Shown one piece after another: positions 10,084 through 20,485 of a stretch of DNA of 64,000 nt. The first letter of the stretch is position 1. The number at the start of each line of letters is the position of its first letter. The stretch lies in contig NZ_JBBCMA010000005.1 in assembly GCF_037152535.1 (NCBI RefSeq), positions 186,001-250,000 on the forward strand, given 5' to 3'. The notes under the pieces were generated by a model. That model was not told where the DNA came from, ran no database searches, and saw nothing but the letters and a program-made list of their open reading frames with translations. The stretch is from Leclercia sp. AS011. Lineage in GTDB: Bacteria > Pseudomonadota > Gammaproteobacteria > Enterobacterales > Enterobacteriaceae. The translations under genes and the position numbers were made by a program.

Positions 10084-11228
10084 TTGGTTGCGTTATAGTC
10101 GTTAACCGCCTCCAGAACCACGTCGCTACTGGCATCCAGACCGGATACCTGCGCCAGCGCGGCCTGTGGACCCTTCTCTTCAATCAGCTGCGCCAGCTCC
10201 TGCGCCTGCGGATCTTCTTCGCTGCGGTAGTGCATCGCGGCAGCAATGCCTTTGACCAGACTGGTGTGCGGCAGACCGTATTCCAGCGTGCCGAGCAGCG
10301 GCTTGATCAGACGATCGCCTGCGCTCAGCTTGCGCAGCGGCTGACGGCCTACGCGCTCAACGTCATCTTTCAGATACGGGTTTTCAAAACGACCGAGGAT
10401 TTTCTGAATATATGCCGCATGTTTATCGGCATCAAAACCGTAGCGTTTAATCAGTACCGCGCCGCTCTCGTCCATTGCACCTTTTACCACGGCGCGAACG
10501 TTCTCATCGAGAATGGCGTCACGAATGGTCTGATGACCGGCTAATTTACCGAGGTAGGCGGTTATAGCATGCCCGGTGTTCAGCGTGAAGAGCTTACGCT
10601 CGACAAATGCCATCAGGTTATCGGTTAATTCCATTCCGGCGATCTCAGGCAGCGTGCCTTTGAACTGGGTTTTGTCGACGATCCACTCGCTGAAGGTTTC
10701 CACGGTCACTTCCAGCGGGTCGTTGGTGGCGGAGGCAGACGGCGGAACGATGCGGTCCACGGCGGAATCAACAAAGCCCACGTGCGCTTCAACCCAGGCT
10801 TTATCTTCGTCAGCCACGGCGGCCATCGCATGGCCTTTCAGCTGGGTGGTGCCGCGCACCATGTTTTCACAGGCGATGATGTTCAGCGGGGTGTTGTTAC
10901 CCTGGGCTTTACGTTTTGCCAGCCCTTTGGCGATGGCCGGGGCGATACGCTCCAGCACCACCGGGCCCACCGCCGTAGTCACCAGATCAACGCTGGCGAT
11001 CAGGTCGATAACCTCATCGCCAATGCTGCTGACCGCATTCACGCCGGTCACGGTTTCCACCTGCTCGTTTTCACCTACCACATGCACCTGATAGCTATGA
11101 CGGGCATTCAGGGCATCCAGTACCGTCTGATTCACATCCGCGAATGTCAGCGTAATGCCCGCGTCTGCCAGCAGTTTGCCGATAAAACCACGACCGATAT
11201 TACCTGCGCCGAAATGTAATGCTTTCAT
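10080..11228 (-). CDS. mtlD: Mannitol-1-phosphate 5-dehydrogenase
   Basis: The cytosolic enzyme oxidises mannitol 1-phosphate to fructose 6-phosphate with NAD+. The 382 residues equal the E. coli length. The N-terminal Rossmann motif [11 protein letters not shown] spans residues 7-17, and the C-terminal polyol dehydrogenase domain includes [12 protein letters not shown] palindromic element occupies the 100 bp gap from mtlA. Confidence 0.97.
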   Translation of the reverse strand: MKALHFGAGNIGRGFIGKLLADAGITLTFADVNQTVLDALNARHSYQVHVVGENEQVETVTGVNAVSSIGDEVIDLIASVDLVTTAVGPVVLERIAPAIAKGLAKRKAQGNNTPLNIIACENMVRGTTQLKGHAMAAVADEDKAWVEAHVGFVDSAVDRIVPPSASATNDPLEVTVETFSEWIVDKTQFKGTLPEIAGMELTDNLMAFVERKLFTLNTGHAITAYLGKLAGHQTIRDAILDENVRAVVKGAMDESGAVLIKRYGFDADKHAAYIQKILGRFENPYLKDDVERVGRQPLRKLSAGDRLIKPLLGTLEYGLPHTSLVKGIAAAMHYRSEEDPQAQELAQLIEEKGPQAALAQVSGLDASSDVVLEAVNDYNATK

Positions 11229-11256
11229 CGTATTACCTTTATCAATGTTGTGACCC

Positions 11257-11318
11257 GAGAGGGCTGGGGTGAGGAACTTTTTCCCCTCACCCCAGCCCTC
11301 TCCCCAGAGGGGAGAGGG
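11257..11318. repeat. C/T-rich intergenic palindrome, copy 2, between mtlA and mtlD
   Basis: A perfect inverted repeat, GAGAGGGCTGGGGTGAGG against CCTCACCCCAGCCCTCTC, is followed by a second stem CCCTCTCC..GGAGAGGG. Its position inside an operon suggests partial termination or protection of the mtlA message, giving unequal mtlA and mtlD expression. That role is inference. Confidence 0.8.
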
Positions 11319-11328
11319 AGGAGTACAG

Positions 11329-13236
11329 TTATTTGTTCAACAGCGCGAGAACTTCTTCGACGCTGGTGGTGTTAGCCAGACGTTCGATAACGGTCTCATC
11401 GTCCAGGGCGTTGGTCAGGCTGGTAATCACCTGGATGTGCTCGTTGTTGCGAGCGGCGATACCGATCACCAGACGGGCAATGTCGTCCTCTTCTTCACCG
11501 AAGCGCACGCCTGCCGGGTACTGACAGAACACCACGCCGGTTTTCAGGACGCGATCTTTCGCTTCAACCGTACCGTGCGGCACCGCGATGGATTCGCCCA
11601 GGTAGGTTGGCGTCAGCTTTTCACGTTCCAGCATCGCTTCAACATATTCCGGCTGCACGTAGCCGCCTTTCACCAGCTGCTCACCGGCAAAGCGAATCGC
11701 CTCTTCTTTGGTCGCCGCTGTGCGACCGAGGAAGATGTTCTCCGCACCCAGTTTAAACAGGTGGGCATTGCTCTCGTCAAAGCTGTCCTGCAGGCTGGTA
11801 CGCACTTTCACTTCGTTGTCTTCGTGACGCTGTGCCGCCACCAGACGTTCGGTCAGGTTAGTGTACAGGCCGCTGTCGAGGAAGTTGGTCAGCGAAATGT
11901 GCTGCGCCTGCGGAACCTGGCGCATCGCACGCTCGGTCAGGTCGCGGTGGGTGATGACCAGGTCAACATCCGGCGGCAGGCTGTTAATGGCGCTGTTGGT
12001 AACTGAGATCTGCGTCAGGCCGGCATCTGCCACTTTCTTACGCAGGACGCCCGCACCCATGGCGCTGGAACCCATACCGGCGTCGCAGGCAACGATAATT
12101 TTACGCACGTGGCTCAGGTCGTTAGAGACATCGCCAGCCGCCAGCGGGGTCGCCCCTTTAGACTGCGCTTTCATGTCCTGCATACGACGGGTTGCCGCTT
12201 CGATATCGTCTTCTTCTTTCACTTTGCTGGTTTTCAGCAGGATGGCAGAAACCACGAAGGAGACGGCCATAGCGGCGAAGATAGCGGCCAGGTTGGCGAA
12301 GTAGGCACCTTTCGGGGTCATCGCCAGTACCGCCAGGATAGAACCTGGAGAGGCCGGAGACACCAGGCCGCCGCCCAGCACGCTCAGGGTGAACACGCCA
12401 GTCATACCGCCGAGGATAACGGCGAGGATCAGACGTGGGTTCATCAGCACGTACGGGAAGTAAATTTCGTGGATACCACCGAGGAAGTGGATGATCGCCG
12501 CACCGCCAGCAGACTGTTTCGCGCTCCCGCGACCGAAGAAGATGTACGCCAGCAGGACGCCCATACCCGGACCCGGGTTAGCTTCAATCAGGAAGAAGAT
12601 AGATTTGCCGAGGTCGTGAGACTGCTGAATACCCAGCGGCGAGAAGATACCGTGGTTGATGGCGTTGTTGAGGAACAGGATTTTCGCCGGTTCAACAAAG
12701 ATGGACGCCAGCGGCAGCATGTCGTGGGCAACCATGAAGTTAACGCCCGCCGCCAGAATTTTGGAGAGCACTTCAACTGCCGGGCCAATGCCGAGGAACG
12801 CCAGAATCGCCAGGATCATGCCGATGATGCCGGCAGAGAAGTTGTTCACAAGCATTTCGAAGCCGGATTTGATTTTGCCATCAACCCAGACGTCGAACTT
12901 CTTGATTGCCCAGCCGCCCAGTGGGCCAGCAATCATCGCGCCGAGGAACATCGGCATATCCGCACCGACGATCACACCCATGGTGGTGATCGCACCGACC
13001 ACGCCACCGCGGTCTCCGCCCACCAGACGACCACCGGTATAACCGATGAGCAGCGGCAGCAGATAGGTAATCATCGGGCCAACAAGTTTCGCCAGCGTTT
13101 CGTTAGGCAACCACCCTGTCGGAATAAATAACGCAGTGATGATACCCCACGCGATAAACGCGCCGATATTTGGCATCACCATGTTGCTAAGGAATCGACC
13201 AAAGCTTTGTACTTTGATCTTGAAATCGGATGACAT
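11329..13236 (-). CDS. mtlA: PTS mannitol-specific EIICBA
   Basis: A fused inner-membrane transporter that phosphorylates D-mannitol during uptake. In its 635 residues, EIIC (about 1-340, membrane) includes the [12 protein letters not shown] motif, EIIB holds the phosphocysteine Cys384 ([10 protein letters not shown]), and EIIA holds the phosphohistidine His554 (AVPHGT). I start at ATG 13236 ([10 protein letters not shown]) after AAGAAGGGG; an in-frame extension to 13389 runs through the leader and promoter and is not credible. It is the first gene of mtlADR. Confidence 0.97.
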   Translation of the reverse strand: MSSDFKIKVQSFGRFLSNMVMPNIGAFIAWGIITALFIPTGWLPNETLAKLVGPMITYLLPLLIGYTGGRLVGGDRGGVVGAITTMGVIVGADMPMFLGAMIAGPLGGWAIKKFDVWVDGKIKSGFEMLVNNFSAGIIGMILAILAFLGIGPAVEVLSKILAAGVNFMVAHDMLPLASIFVEPAKILFLNNAINHGIFSPLGIQQSHDLGKSIFFLIEANPGPGMGVLLAYIFFGRGSAKQSAGGAAIIHFLGGIHEIYFPYVLMNPRLILAVILGGMTGVFTLSVLGGGLVSPASPGSILAVLAMTPKGAYFANLAAIFAAMAVSFVVSAILLKTSKVKEEDDIEAATRRMQDMKAQSKGATPLAAGDVSNDLSHVRKIIVACDAGMGSSAMGAGVLRKKVADAGLTQISVTNSAINSLPPDVDLVITHRDLTERAMRQVPQAQHISLTNFLDSGLYTNLTERLVAAQRHEDNEVKVRTSLQDSFDESNAHLFKLGAENIFLGRTAATKEEAIRFAGEQLVKGGYVQPEYVEAMLEREKLTPTYLGESIAVPHGTVEAKDRVLKTGVVFCQYPAGVRFGEEEDDIARLVIGIAARNNEHIQVITSLTNALDDETVIERLANTTSVEEVLALLNK

Positions 13237-13339
13237 AAAACACCCCTTCTTCTGTTTACGCAGGCCTTCGGCCCGAGGTTTGTTGTAAATGCGGTGGCAG
13301 AGGTTGCCCAGCCCTGTTCTGATGTCGTGAAATTTGGCA

Positions 13340-13594
13340 CTTAATACTTTAACTGTCCAGACAGGCAAAAATAGTGTGATCTGAGTCACGCAAAGGCAGG
13401 GGGTCTGGCAATGAATGAAGTGATATGTGTCACAAAAATGAAGTGTAAAAAAAATACAATGACCGTAAATGCAGCAGTTTGACCCCTAAAATGTGAAATA
13501 AATCACATTTCATTGTCGTGAGTTTGTTTCTGGAGTGTGATCAAAACCACAAAATATTTTTATGCGGAATTCTCTGGATGTGATCGACGGCAAC
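13340..13594 (-). promoter_or_regulatory. mtlA promoter with multiple CRP sites
   Basis: Four good TGTGA-N6-TCACA-type sites lie at 13375-13390, 13419-13434, 13492-13507 (perfect half-sites) and 13536-13551; a fifth, weak one is at 13579-13594. E. coli mtlA is known for several CRP sites. On the minus strand TAAAGT (13351-13346) could be the -10, putting the nearest CRP site near -42 and giving a leader of about 100 nt. E. coli makes an antisense RNA (MtlS) over this leader; an equivalent cannot be proved here. The rest of the gap to 13896 is AT-rich with no further gene seen. Confidence 0.8.
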
Positions 13595-13896
13595 ATCTGT
13601 TTAACGGTTCGACGCCAGGATGTAAGTGAGCAACACGTATAGCTAAAAAATCGAAATGGGAATGTGGTATGGCGAAAAGTGCCAGGGTAGATTAAGCTCA
13701 TACTGTAAACTTAAGTCTATTATTATTCAGGATATATTTTGTCACGCTTATAAACTTGCATGGAGATATAAGAAAAAATCATACTCCCCGGCTCTTAAAT
13801 AATGAGTGCAACCCCCTTGTACTTATCAGTGAATTAATATGGCTGCTTACCATTTAATTATTTTAATGAGTTTATGATCTATTTAGTGAGGCAAAT

Positions 13897-14253
13897 ATGT
13901 TTCTCAACTATTTTGCGCTGGGTGTGTTGATCTTTGTCTTCGTGGTTCTTTTTTATGGAATCATCGCTATTCATGATATTCCCTATAACATGGCCAAAAA
14001 GCGCAATCATCCTCATGCCGATGCGATCCATACGGCGGGATGGATAAGCCTGTTTACGCTGCATGCCATCTGGCCGTTTCTGTGGATCTGGGCCACCCTC
14101 TACCAGCCGGAGCGTGGCTGGGGAATGCAGAACCACATTCAGCCGCCAGAACGCGACCCCGACGTTGATGCGCTGGCAAAGCGCGTCGCCGAGCTGGAAC
14201 AAAAACTGGCCGCGGTGCCCCCCGTGGCTGATAAGAACACGTCGGAGCAATAA
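13897..14253 (+). CDS. yibI: DUF3302 inner-membrane protein YibI
   Basis: A 118-residue protein with two predicted membrane segments (about residues 5-25 and 47-68) and a charged C-terminal tail. It begins [15 protein letters not shown], as in E. coli YibI. Its function is unknown. It is separated by two bases from yibH, whose product is an HlyD-like adaptor, so the two probably work as one membrane unit. Confidence 0.92.
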   Translation: MFLNYFALGVLIFVFVVLFYGIIAIHDIPYNMAKKRNHPHADAIHTAGWISLFTLHAIWPFLWIWATLYQPERGWGMQNHIQPPERDPDVDALAKRVAELEQKLAAVPPVADKNTSEQ

Positions 14254-14255
14254 TC

Positions 14256-15392
14256 ATGGATCTGTTGATCGTATTGACCTATGTCGCCTTTGCCTGGGCC
14301 ATCTTTAAAATATTTCGTATTCCGGTAAACCAATGGACGCTGGCAACCGCGACGCTGGGCGGCGTATTTCTTGTGGCCGGGCTCATTCTATTAATGAACT
14401 ATAACCACCCTTATACGTTCACGGCGCAAAAAGCGGTCATCTCTATTCCTATTACCCCACAGGTAACAGGGGTGGTCAGTGAAGTGACGGATAAAAATAA
14501 CCAGCTTATTAAAAAGGGCGAGGTGTTATTTAAAATCGATCCAGGCAGGTATAAGGCCCGTGTCGACAGATTAAAGGCTGACCTGGTTACCGCCACCCAC
14601 AATATTGACAATCTGAAGGCGCAGCTTTCAGAAGCCGTAGCCAATACCACGCGCGTCTCCGCTGAGCGTGACCGACTGTTTAAAGATTATCAGCGTTACC
14701 TGAAAGGCAGTCAGGCGAAAGTCAATCCGTTCTCTGAGAGCGATATCGACAACGCGCGCCAGAACTATCTGGCACAGGATGCCATGGTGAAGGGCTCCGT
14801 TGCTGAACAGACGCAGATTCAGAGCCAGTTAGACAGTATGGTCAACGGTGAGCAGTCGCAGATCGCCTCCCTGCGTGCCCAGTTGGCCGAAGCCACCTAC
14901 AACCTGGATCAGACCATCGTCCGTGCGCCAAGCAACGGCTATGTCACTCAGGTGCTGATTCGCCCGGGGACCTACGCCGCCTCGCTGCCGCTGCGTCCGG
15001 TGATGGTGTTTATCCCTGAGCAGAAACGGATGATCGTAGCCCAGTTCCGCCAGAACTCACTCCTGCGTCTGAAGCCTGGCGACGAAGCGGAAGTGGTGTT
15101 CAGCGCGCTGCCAGGCCAGGTCTTCCCGGGTAAGCTGACCAGCATTCTGCCGGTAGTGCCGGGCGGCTCCTACCAGGCGCAGGGGGCGTTGCAGTCCCTG
15201 ACAATGGTGCCGGGTTCCGATGGCGTGCTGGGTACCATCGAGCTGGAGCCGAACGCCGAAGTGGACGCGCTGCCTGACGGTATCTACGCCCAGGTCGCGG
15301 TCTATTCCGACCACTTCGCGCACGTTTCGGTGATGCGTAAAGTCCTGCTGCGTATGACCAGCTGGATGCACTATCTCTATCTCGATCATTAA
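14256..15392 (+). CDS. yibH: HlyD-family membrane-fusion protein YibH
   Basis: The 378 residues have an N-terminal membrane region (about 1-50), a biotinyl-lipoyl-like half (about 65-95), a coiled-coil hairpin (about 100-205), the second lipoyl half ([13 protein letters not shown]) and a beta-barrel. The family links inner-membrane pumps to the envelope. No transporter or outer-membrane channel is adjacent except the small YibI, as in E. coli. Substrate unknown. Confidence 0.92.
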   Translation: MDLLIVLTYVAFAWAIFKIFRIPVNQWTLATATLGGVFLVAGLILLMNYNHPYTFTAQKAVISIPITPQVTGVVSEVTDKNNQLIKKGEVLFKIDPGRYKARVDRLKADLVTATHNIDNLKAQLSEAVANTTRVSAERDRLFKDYQRYLKGSQAKVNPFSESDIDNARQNYLAQDAMVKGSVAEQTQIQSQLDSMVNGEQSQIASLRAQLAEATYNLDQTIVRAPSNGYVTQVLIRPGTYAASLPLRPVMVFIPEQKRMIVAQFRQNSLLRLKPGDEAEVVFSALPGQVFPGKLTSILPVVPGGSYQAQGALQSLTMVPGSDGVLGTIELEPNAEVDALPDGIYAQVAVYSDHFAHVSVMRKVLLRMTSWMHYLYLDH

Positions 15393-15401
15393 TCCCCTCC
15401 C

Positions 15402-15437
15402 GGGCAGGCTTGCGATACGCAAGGCCTGCCTTTTTTC
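15402..15437 (+). terminator. Intrinsic terminator after yibH
   Basis: The stem GGGCAGGCTTGCG / CGCAAGGCCTGCC with a short loop is followed by TTTTTT. It ends the yibIH unit ahead of yibF. Confidence 0.85.
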
Positions 15438-15485
15438 CTTGCCTGAGCCATACTTATCCTTTTGTTGGCGGAAAAGGAGCAGGCA

Positions 15486-16094
15486 ATGAAACTCATCGGC
15501 AGTTATACCAGTCCCTTCGTGCGTAAAATCTCCATTCTCCTGCTGGAGAAAGGCATCACCTTTGAATTTGTGAATGAACAACCCTATCAGGCCGACACCG
15601 GGGTCGCGCAGTACAATCCGCTGGGGAAAGTCCCGGCGCTGGTCACCGATGACGGGGAGTACTGGTTCGACTCGCCGATCGTTGCCAGCTATATCGAGCT
15701 GCTGGATATCGCCCCGGCGATGATCCCCCGCGAGCCTAAGGCCGCGCTGGCGATCCGACAAATCGAGGCGCTGGCGGACGGGATCATGGATGCGGCCCTG
15801 GCCTCGGTGCGCGAGCAGGCGCGTCCGGCGGCACAGCAGTCGGAAAACGAGCTGCTGCGTCAGCGGGAGAAAATCACCCGCAGTCTGGATCACTGTGAAC
15901 AGCTGATTCGGGAAGGGAAAATTGCCACCGACAGCGTTAACCTGGCGACTATCGCCATTGCCTGCGCCATCGGCTACCTCAATTTCCGTCGCGTCTCGCC
16001 GGGCTGGTGCGTCGATCGTCCGCTGCTGGTCAAGCTGGCGGAAACCCTGTTCCAGCGTGAGAGCTTTGCCCGCACCGAACCGCCAAAGGCTTGA
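15486..16094 (+). CDS. yibF: Glutathione S-transferase-like protein YibF
   Basis: A 202-residue cytosolic GST-fold protein: an N-terminal thioredoxin-like domain (about 1-80, [14 protein letters not shown], cis-Pro in GKVPAL) and a C-terminal helical domain. The ATG at 15486 follows AAAAGGAGCAGGCA and matches the E. coli length. The physiological substrate is unknown. It lies upstream of selAB, with a palindrome between. Confidence 0.94.
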   Translation: MKLIGSYTSPFVRKISILLLEKGITFEFVNEQPYQADTGVAQYNPLGKVPALVTDDGEYWFDSPIVASYIELLDIAPAMIPREPKAALAIRQIEALADGIMDAALASVREQARPAAQQSENELLRQREKITRSLDHCEQLIREGKIATDSVNLATIAIACAIGYLNFRRVSPGWCVDRPLLVKLAETLFQRESFARTEPPKA

Positions 16095-16146
16095 TGTCGT
16101 CGATAACACTTCCTTGCCGGACGCGGTACAATCGGCCTGACATTGA

Positions 16147-16172
16147 CTCCCTCTCCCGTCGGGAGGGGGGAA
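16147..16172. repeat. C/T-rich palindrome, copy 3, upstream of selA
   Basis: A single hairpin CCCTCTCCC / GGGAGGGGGG sits 25 bases before the selA start, in the yibF-selA gap. It could act as a weak terminator or mRNA end-protector for yibF. Confidence 0.6.
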
Positions 16173-16196
16173 GATACCCAACCGTCAGGCGCTTTC

Positions 16197-17582
16197 ATGA
16201 CTACTCAGCACGCTCTCTATAGCCAACTTCCCGCGACCGATCGTCTGCTTCGCGACGCCCGTCTTACCTCCGTTATTGCCCGCTTTGGTCACAGCCGAAC
16301 GGTGGAGACCTTACGCCTGTTGCAGGACGAGGCCCGCGCCGGGATCCGCACCGACAACTGCCTGCCGGCCTGGTGTGACGACTGGGCGCAGGAGACCGAA
16401 AAACGGCTGGCGAAGGAGGACGCCCCGGGCCTGCGCCCGGTCATCAACCTGACGGGCACGGTGCTGCACACCAATCTGGGGCGCGCGCTGCTGGCCCGGG
16501 AGGCGGTAGCCGCAGTCACCCAGGCGATGCAGACGCCGGTGACGCTGGAGTACGATCTTGATGGTGCCGGACGTGGGCACCGGGACCGCCCGCTGGCGGC
16601 GCTGCTGTGCCAGCTCACCGGCGCGGAAGATGCCTGCATTGTGAATAACAACGCCGCGGCGGTGCTGCTGATGCTGGCCGCCACCGCCAGCGGGAAAGAG
16701 GTGGTGGTCTCCCGGGGCGAGCTGGTGGAGATTGGCGGGGCGTTTCGCATTCCGGATGTGATGACCCAGGCCGGATGCCTGCTGCGGGAAGTGGGCACCA
16801 CCAACCGCACCCACGACCGGGATTACGCGGCGGCCATCAATGACAACACCGCCCTGCTGATGAAAGTGCATACCAGCAATTACCACATTGAAGGCTTCAC
16901 CCATGCCGTTGATGAGGCGGATCTGGTGCGCATCGGGCAGGAGAAGGGCGTGCCGGTGGTGGTCGATCTGGGCAGCGGCTCGCTGGTGGATCTCAGCCGC
17001 TATGGCCTGCCGAAAGAGCCGATGCCGCAGGCGCTCATCGCCGCTGGCGTCAGCCTGGTGAGCTTCTCGGGCGACAAATTATTAGGTGGTCCGCAGGCCG
17101 GAATTATCGTCGGCAAGCGTGACCTGATTGCCAGATTGCAACAGCACCCGCTGAAACGCGCCCTGCGCGCGGATAAAATGACCCTCGCCGCGCTGGAGGC
17201 CACCTTACGTCTGTATCTCCATCCGGAGACGCTGGCCGAACGCTTACCGACGTTGCGCCTGTTGAGCCGCGACGCCGCCGCGATCCATCGTCAGGGGGAG
17301 CGGTTGCAGGCCGAAATCGCGCCGCACTACCCTGACTTTGAGGTTCGCGTGGAAGATTGCCTGTCACAGCCGGGGAGCGGATCGCTGCCGGTGGATCGCC
17401 TGCCGGGCGCGGCCCTGACCTTTACTCCGCACGATGGACGTGGCGCACCGCTGGAGGCGCTGGCGTTACGCTGGCGATCCCTGCCTGTGCCGGTGCTTGG
17501 CCGGATAAAGGACGGACGTCTGTGGCTGGATTTACGCTGTCTGGAAGATGAAGCACAGTTTCTGGAGATGTTGTTGAAATGA
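16197..17582 (+). CDS. selA: L-seryl-tRNA(Sec) selenium transferase
   Basis: A PLP enzyme that converts seryl-tRNA(Sec) to selenocysteinyl-tRNA(Sec) with selenophosphate. The 461 residues start at ATG 16197 ([16 protein letters not shown]). The PLP lysine is about Lys294 in [32 protein letters not shown] and the glycine-rich GTTNRTH region are conserved. The N-terminal 70 residues diverge from E. coli more than the catalytic core does. It overlaps selB by 4 bp. Confidence 0.97.
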   Translation: MTTQHALYSQLPATDRLLRDARLTSVIARFGHSRTVETLRLLQDEARAGIRTDNCLPAWCDDWAQETEKRLAKEDAPGLRPVINLTGTVLHTNLGRALLAREAVAAVTQAMQTPVTLEYDLDGAGRGHRDRPLAALLCQLTGAEDACIVNNNAAAVLLMLAATASGKEVVVSRGELVEIGGAFRIPDVMTQAGCLLREVGTTNRTHDRDYAAAINDNTALLMKVHTSNYHIEGFTHAVDEADLVRIGQEKGVPVVVDLGSGSLVDLSRYGLPKEPMPQALIAAGVSLVSFSGDKLLGGPQAGIIVGKRDLIARLQQHPLKRALRADKMTLAALEATLRLYLHPETLAERLPTLRLLSRDAAAIHRQGERLQAEIAPHYPDFEVRVEDCLSQPGSGSLPVDRLPGAALTFTPHDGRGAPLEALALRWRSLPVPVLGRIKDGRLWLDLRCLEDEAQFLEMLLK

Positions 17583-19435
17583 TTATTGCCACCGCCGGTC
17601 ATGTTGACCACGGCAAAACCACCCTGCTGCAGGCGATCACCGGCGTCAACGCCGACCGCCTGCCGGAAGAGAAAAAGCGCGGCATGACCATCGATCTGGG
17701 TTATGCCTACTGGCCCCAGCCGGATGGCCGGGTGCTGGGATTTATCGACGTGCCGGGGCACGAAAAGTTTTTGTCCAACATGCTGGCCGGTGTCGGCGGG
17801 ATCGACCACGCCCTGCTGGTGGTGGCCTGCGATGACGGGGTGATGGCGCAGACGCGCGAGCATCTGCAGATCCTCCAGCTGACCGGCAACCCGCAGCTGA
17901 CGGTGGCCCTGACCAAAGCCGACCGCGTCGACGAGGCCCGGGTGGAGGTGGTGCGCGACGAGGTGCTCGCTACCCTGCGCGACTTTGGCTTTGCCGATGC
18001 GGCGCTGTTTGTCACCGTTGCCACCGAGGGGCGGGGCATTGATGCCCTGCGCGCCCATCTGCAACAGCTCCCGGCCCGCGCCCATGCGGAGCACCATCGC
18101 TTCCGTCTGGCTATCGATCGGGCCTTCACCGTAAAAGGGGCCGGTCTGGTGGTTACCGGCACGGCGTTGTCGGGTGAAGTGCGGGTGGGCGACAGCCTGT
18201 GGCTGACCGGGGTCAATAAACCGGTACGCATTCGTGGCCTGCACGCGCAAAACCAGCCGGTTGAACAGGCTCACGCCGGCCAGCGCATTGCCCTGAACCT
18301 GGTGGGCGACACCGAGAAAGCGGCGCTGAACCGCGGAGACTGGCTGCTGGCCGATGCGCCGCCGGATCCGACGACGCGTGTGATTGTCACCCTGCAAGGC
18401 GACGTGCCGCTGGCCCAGTGGCAGCCGCTGCATATTCACCATGCCGCCAGCCACGTCACGGGCCGCGTCTCGCTGCTGGAGGGCAACCTGGCGGAGCTGG
18501 TCTTCGATGCTCCGCTGTGGCTGGCCGACAACGATCGGCTGGTGCTGCGCGATATCTCTGCCCGCGTCACCCTCGCCGGGGCGCGGGTCGTCACCCTCAA
18601 CCCGCCGCGTCGCGGAAAGCGTAAGCCGGAGTATCTGCACTGGCTGGCAACGCTGGCCCCGGCGGCGGATGACCACGCCGCCCTGCTGGCCCATCTTGAG
18701 CGCGGCGCGGTGAATCTGGAGGCGTTTGGCTGGGCACGTCAGCTCAGCCGGGAAGGGCTGCGTCAGCTCACCCAACAGCCGGGGTTTATTCAGGCCGGTT
18801 CCAGCCTGTTAAACACCGAGGTCGCGGCGCGCTGGCAGCGTAAGATTCTGGAGGTGCTGGCGACCTATCATCAACAGCATCAGGATGAACCCGGTCCGGG
18901 GCGCGAGCGCCTGCGGCGCATGGCGCTGCCGATGGAGGATGAGGCTCAGGTCCTGCTGCTGATCGAGCGGATGCGCGAGAGCGGGGCGCTGCAAAGCTAC
19001 CACGGCTGGCTGCATCTGCCGGATCACAAGGCGGGCTTTACCCCGGCGCAGCAGGCCATCTGGGAAAAAGCGGACGCGCTGTTTGGCGATGAACCCTGGT
19101 GGGTGCGCGACCTGGCCCGTGAAACCGCCACCGACGAGCAGACCATGCGTCAGGTGCTGAAGCATGCGGCGCAGCAGGGGCTGATCACCGCGATCGTCAA
19201 AGATCGCTACTACCGTCACCACCGGATCGTCACCTTTGCCAACCTGATCCGCGCCCTGGACCACGAGCGCGGCTCCACCTGCGCGGCGGATTTCCGTGAC
19301 CGGCTGAACGTCGGGCGTAAGCTGGCGATCCAGATCCTTGAGTACTTCAACCGCGTTGGCTTTACCCGCCGCCGCGGTAACGATCACCTCCTGCGGGATG
19401 CGCTGCTCTTTGCCGACGAGGGGCAACCGCGTTAA
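17579..19435 (+). CDS. selB: Selenocysteine-specific elongation factor SelB
   Basis: A GTPase that delivers Sec-tRNA(Sec) to UGA codons marked by a SECIS hairpin. The 618 residues begin with the G1 motif [10 protein letters not shown] (7-16); the switch region has [12 protein letters not shown] and [10 protein letters not shown]-Tu-like domains II-III follow, and winged-helix repeats (about 380-618) bind the SECIS RNA. The start overlaps the selA stop (ATGA). It is convergent with the ROK kinase and overlaps it by 4 bp. selC and selD are not in the window. Confidence 0.97.
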   Translation: MIIATAGHVDHGKTTLLQAITGVNADRLPEEKKRGMTIDLGYAYWPQPDGRVLGFIDVPGHEKFLSNMLAGVGGIDHALLVVACDDGVMAQTREHLQILQLTGNPQLTVALTKADRVDEARVEVVRDEVLATLRDFGFADAALFVTVATEGRGIDALRAHLQQLPARAHAEHHRFRLAIDRAFTVKGAGLVVTGTALSGEVRVGDSLWLTGVNKPVRIRGLHAQNQPVEQAHAGQRIALNLVGDTEKAALNRGDWLLADAPPDPTTRVIVTLQGDVPLAQWQPLHIHHAASHVTGRVSLLEGNLAELVFDAPLWLADNDRLVLRDISARVTLAGARVVTLNPPRRGKRKPEYLHWLATLAPAADDHAALLAHLERGAVNLEAFGWARQLSREGLRQLTQQPGFIQAGSSLLNTEVAARWQRKILEVLATYHQQHQDEPGPGRERLRRMALPMEDEAQVLLLIERMRESGALQSYHGWLHLPDHKAGFTPAQQAIWEKADALFGDEPWWVRDLARETATDEQTMRQVLKHAAQQGLITAIVKDRYYRHHRIVTFANLIRALDHERGSTCAADFRDRLNVGRKLAIQILEYFNRVGFTRRRGNDHLLRDALLFADEGQPR

Positions 19436-20319
19436 TCCTTTTTGCTGGCGAACTTCTGTTTCGCCAGCCATACGGCTCCCAGCCTGCCCGCCTGGTTCCC
19501 CAGCTGACAGGGCAGGATAGGCACCTGCAGCGACTCCCACTCTTCAAAGGTTCGCAGGTGCCTGTCGAGCAGGGTATAGATTTTCTCCTGCTCGCTGATG
19601 CCGCCGCCAATCAGTACTACCTGCGGGTCGAACATCGAGATGACGCTGTAGACCCCGCGGGCCAGAAACAGGGCCCACTCTTCCACCGCTTCGCGCAGGT
19701 GCAGATCGTTCTCCATCCGCTCGAACAGCTCTTCGCCTTTCGGCATCTCCTCTCCGGACACCCCTAATGCCCGGCGGCAGGTCTCCATCAGTCCTTTGGC
19801 AGAGGCCACCTCATGCATCCCTTCGCCGTGTTTGCCGACCGGGATAACCCCGAACTCCCCGGCGCGGTAGTGCGAGCCGCGATAGAGATCGCCCCCGAGC
19901 ACAATCCCGCCACCAATCCCGGTGCCGAGCGTCATGCAGACAAAATTCTCATAGTCACGCCCTGCGCCGCGCCAGCGCTCGCCCAGCGCAGCGCAGCTGG
20001 CGTCGTTGTCGGCCACCAGCGGCAGGTCGGTCAGCTCCGCGAACAGCTCGTACAGGTTGACGTTATCCAGGTACTCCAGCGCGCCTGCCTTTGCGGCGTC
20101 GCCGGTATGGGTATTGATGTGGCCGGGGATGCTGACGCCAATCGCCGTGATCTCGTGTTCTTGCTGGTACGCTTCGACCACCTCGCGCCACTGCTGCTTA
20201 AAGCTCTCTTCATCCTCCGGCGTATCAAATTGATCGGTGGTGAGTTCGTTGCCGTCCTCGTCAATCACGCCGTGTTTAATGTGGGTTCCGCCCACGTCGA
20301 AGCCGATAAAAAGCCGCAT
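19432..20319 (-). CDS. ROK-family sugar kinase, substrate unknown
   Basis: The 295 residues begin with the phosphate-binding DVGGTHIKHGV (9-19), followed by NDASCAALGE with the catalytic Asp and LGTGIGGGIVLGG. The family phosphorylates hexoses such as N-acetylmannosamine or glucose. The usual zinc-binding CxCGxxGCxE motif is absent: the corresponding region reads PVGKHGEGMHE. E. coli K-12 has yiaY at this position instead. It stands alone, convergent with selB, so its substrate cannot be read from context. Related zinc-less members include beta-glucoside kinase BglK. Confidence 0.85.
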   Translation of the reverse strand: MRLFIGFDVGGTHIKHGVIDEDGNELTTDQFDTPEDEESFKQQWREVVEAYQQEHEITAIGVSIPGHINTHTGDAAKAGALEYLDNVNLYELFAELTDLPLVADNDASCAALGERWRGAGRDYENFVCMTLGTGIGGGIVLGGDLYRGSHYRAGEFGVIPVGKHGEGMHEVASAKGLMETCRRALGVSGEEMPKGEELFERMENDLHLREAVEEWALFLARGVYSVISMFDPQVVLIGGGISEQEKIYTLLDRHLRTFEEWESLQVPILPCQLGNQAGRLGAVWLAKQKFASKKD

Positions 20320-20485
20320 TTATCCTTCCCTCTGCCAGAGTTGTGCGCTTTAAGTATGGCTCAGGGCGGGAAACCAAACGTAAAGTAAGGTAATGCGTGA
20401 AGGGGCTCGCAAAGCAGGCGACGACTGGCGATATTTTCACCGCCGCGGTCTACCTTTGAAGGACACTTCACGCAAGGAGACAGTC

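Noticed and set aside
12109..13131. 340-codon plus-strand frame over mtlA
   Set aside because: Antisense shadow of the EIIC domain; no start signal.
13237..13389. 51-residue N-terminal extension of MtlA
   Set aside because: It covers the mRNA leader and runs into the first CRP site; the family start MSSDFKIKV at 13236 has a good ribosome binding site.
17327..18775. 482-codon reverse-strand frame across selA/selB
   Set aside because: Low-complexity Arg/Gln/His-rich translation typical of the antisense of GC-rich genes; selA and selB are intact on the other strand.
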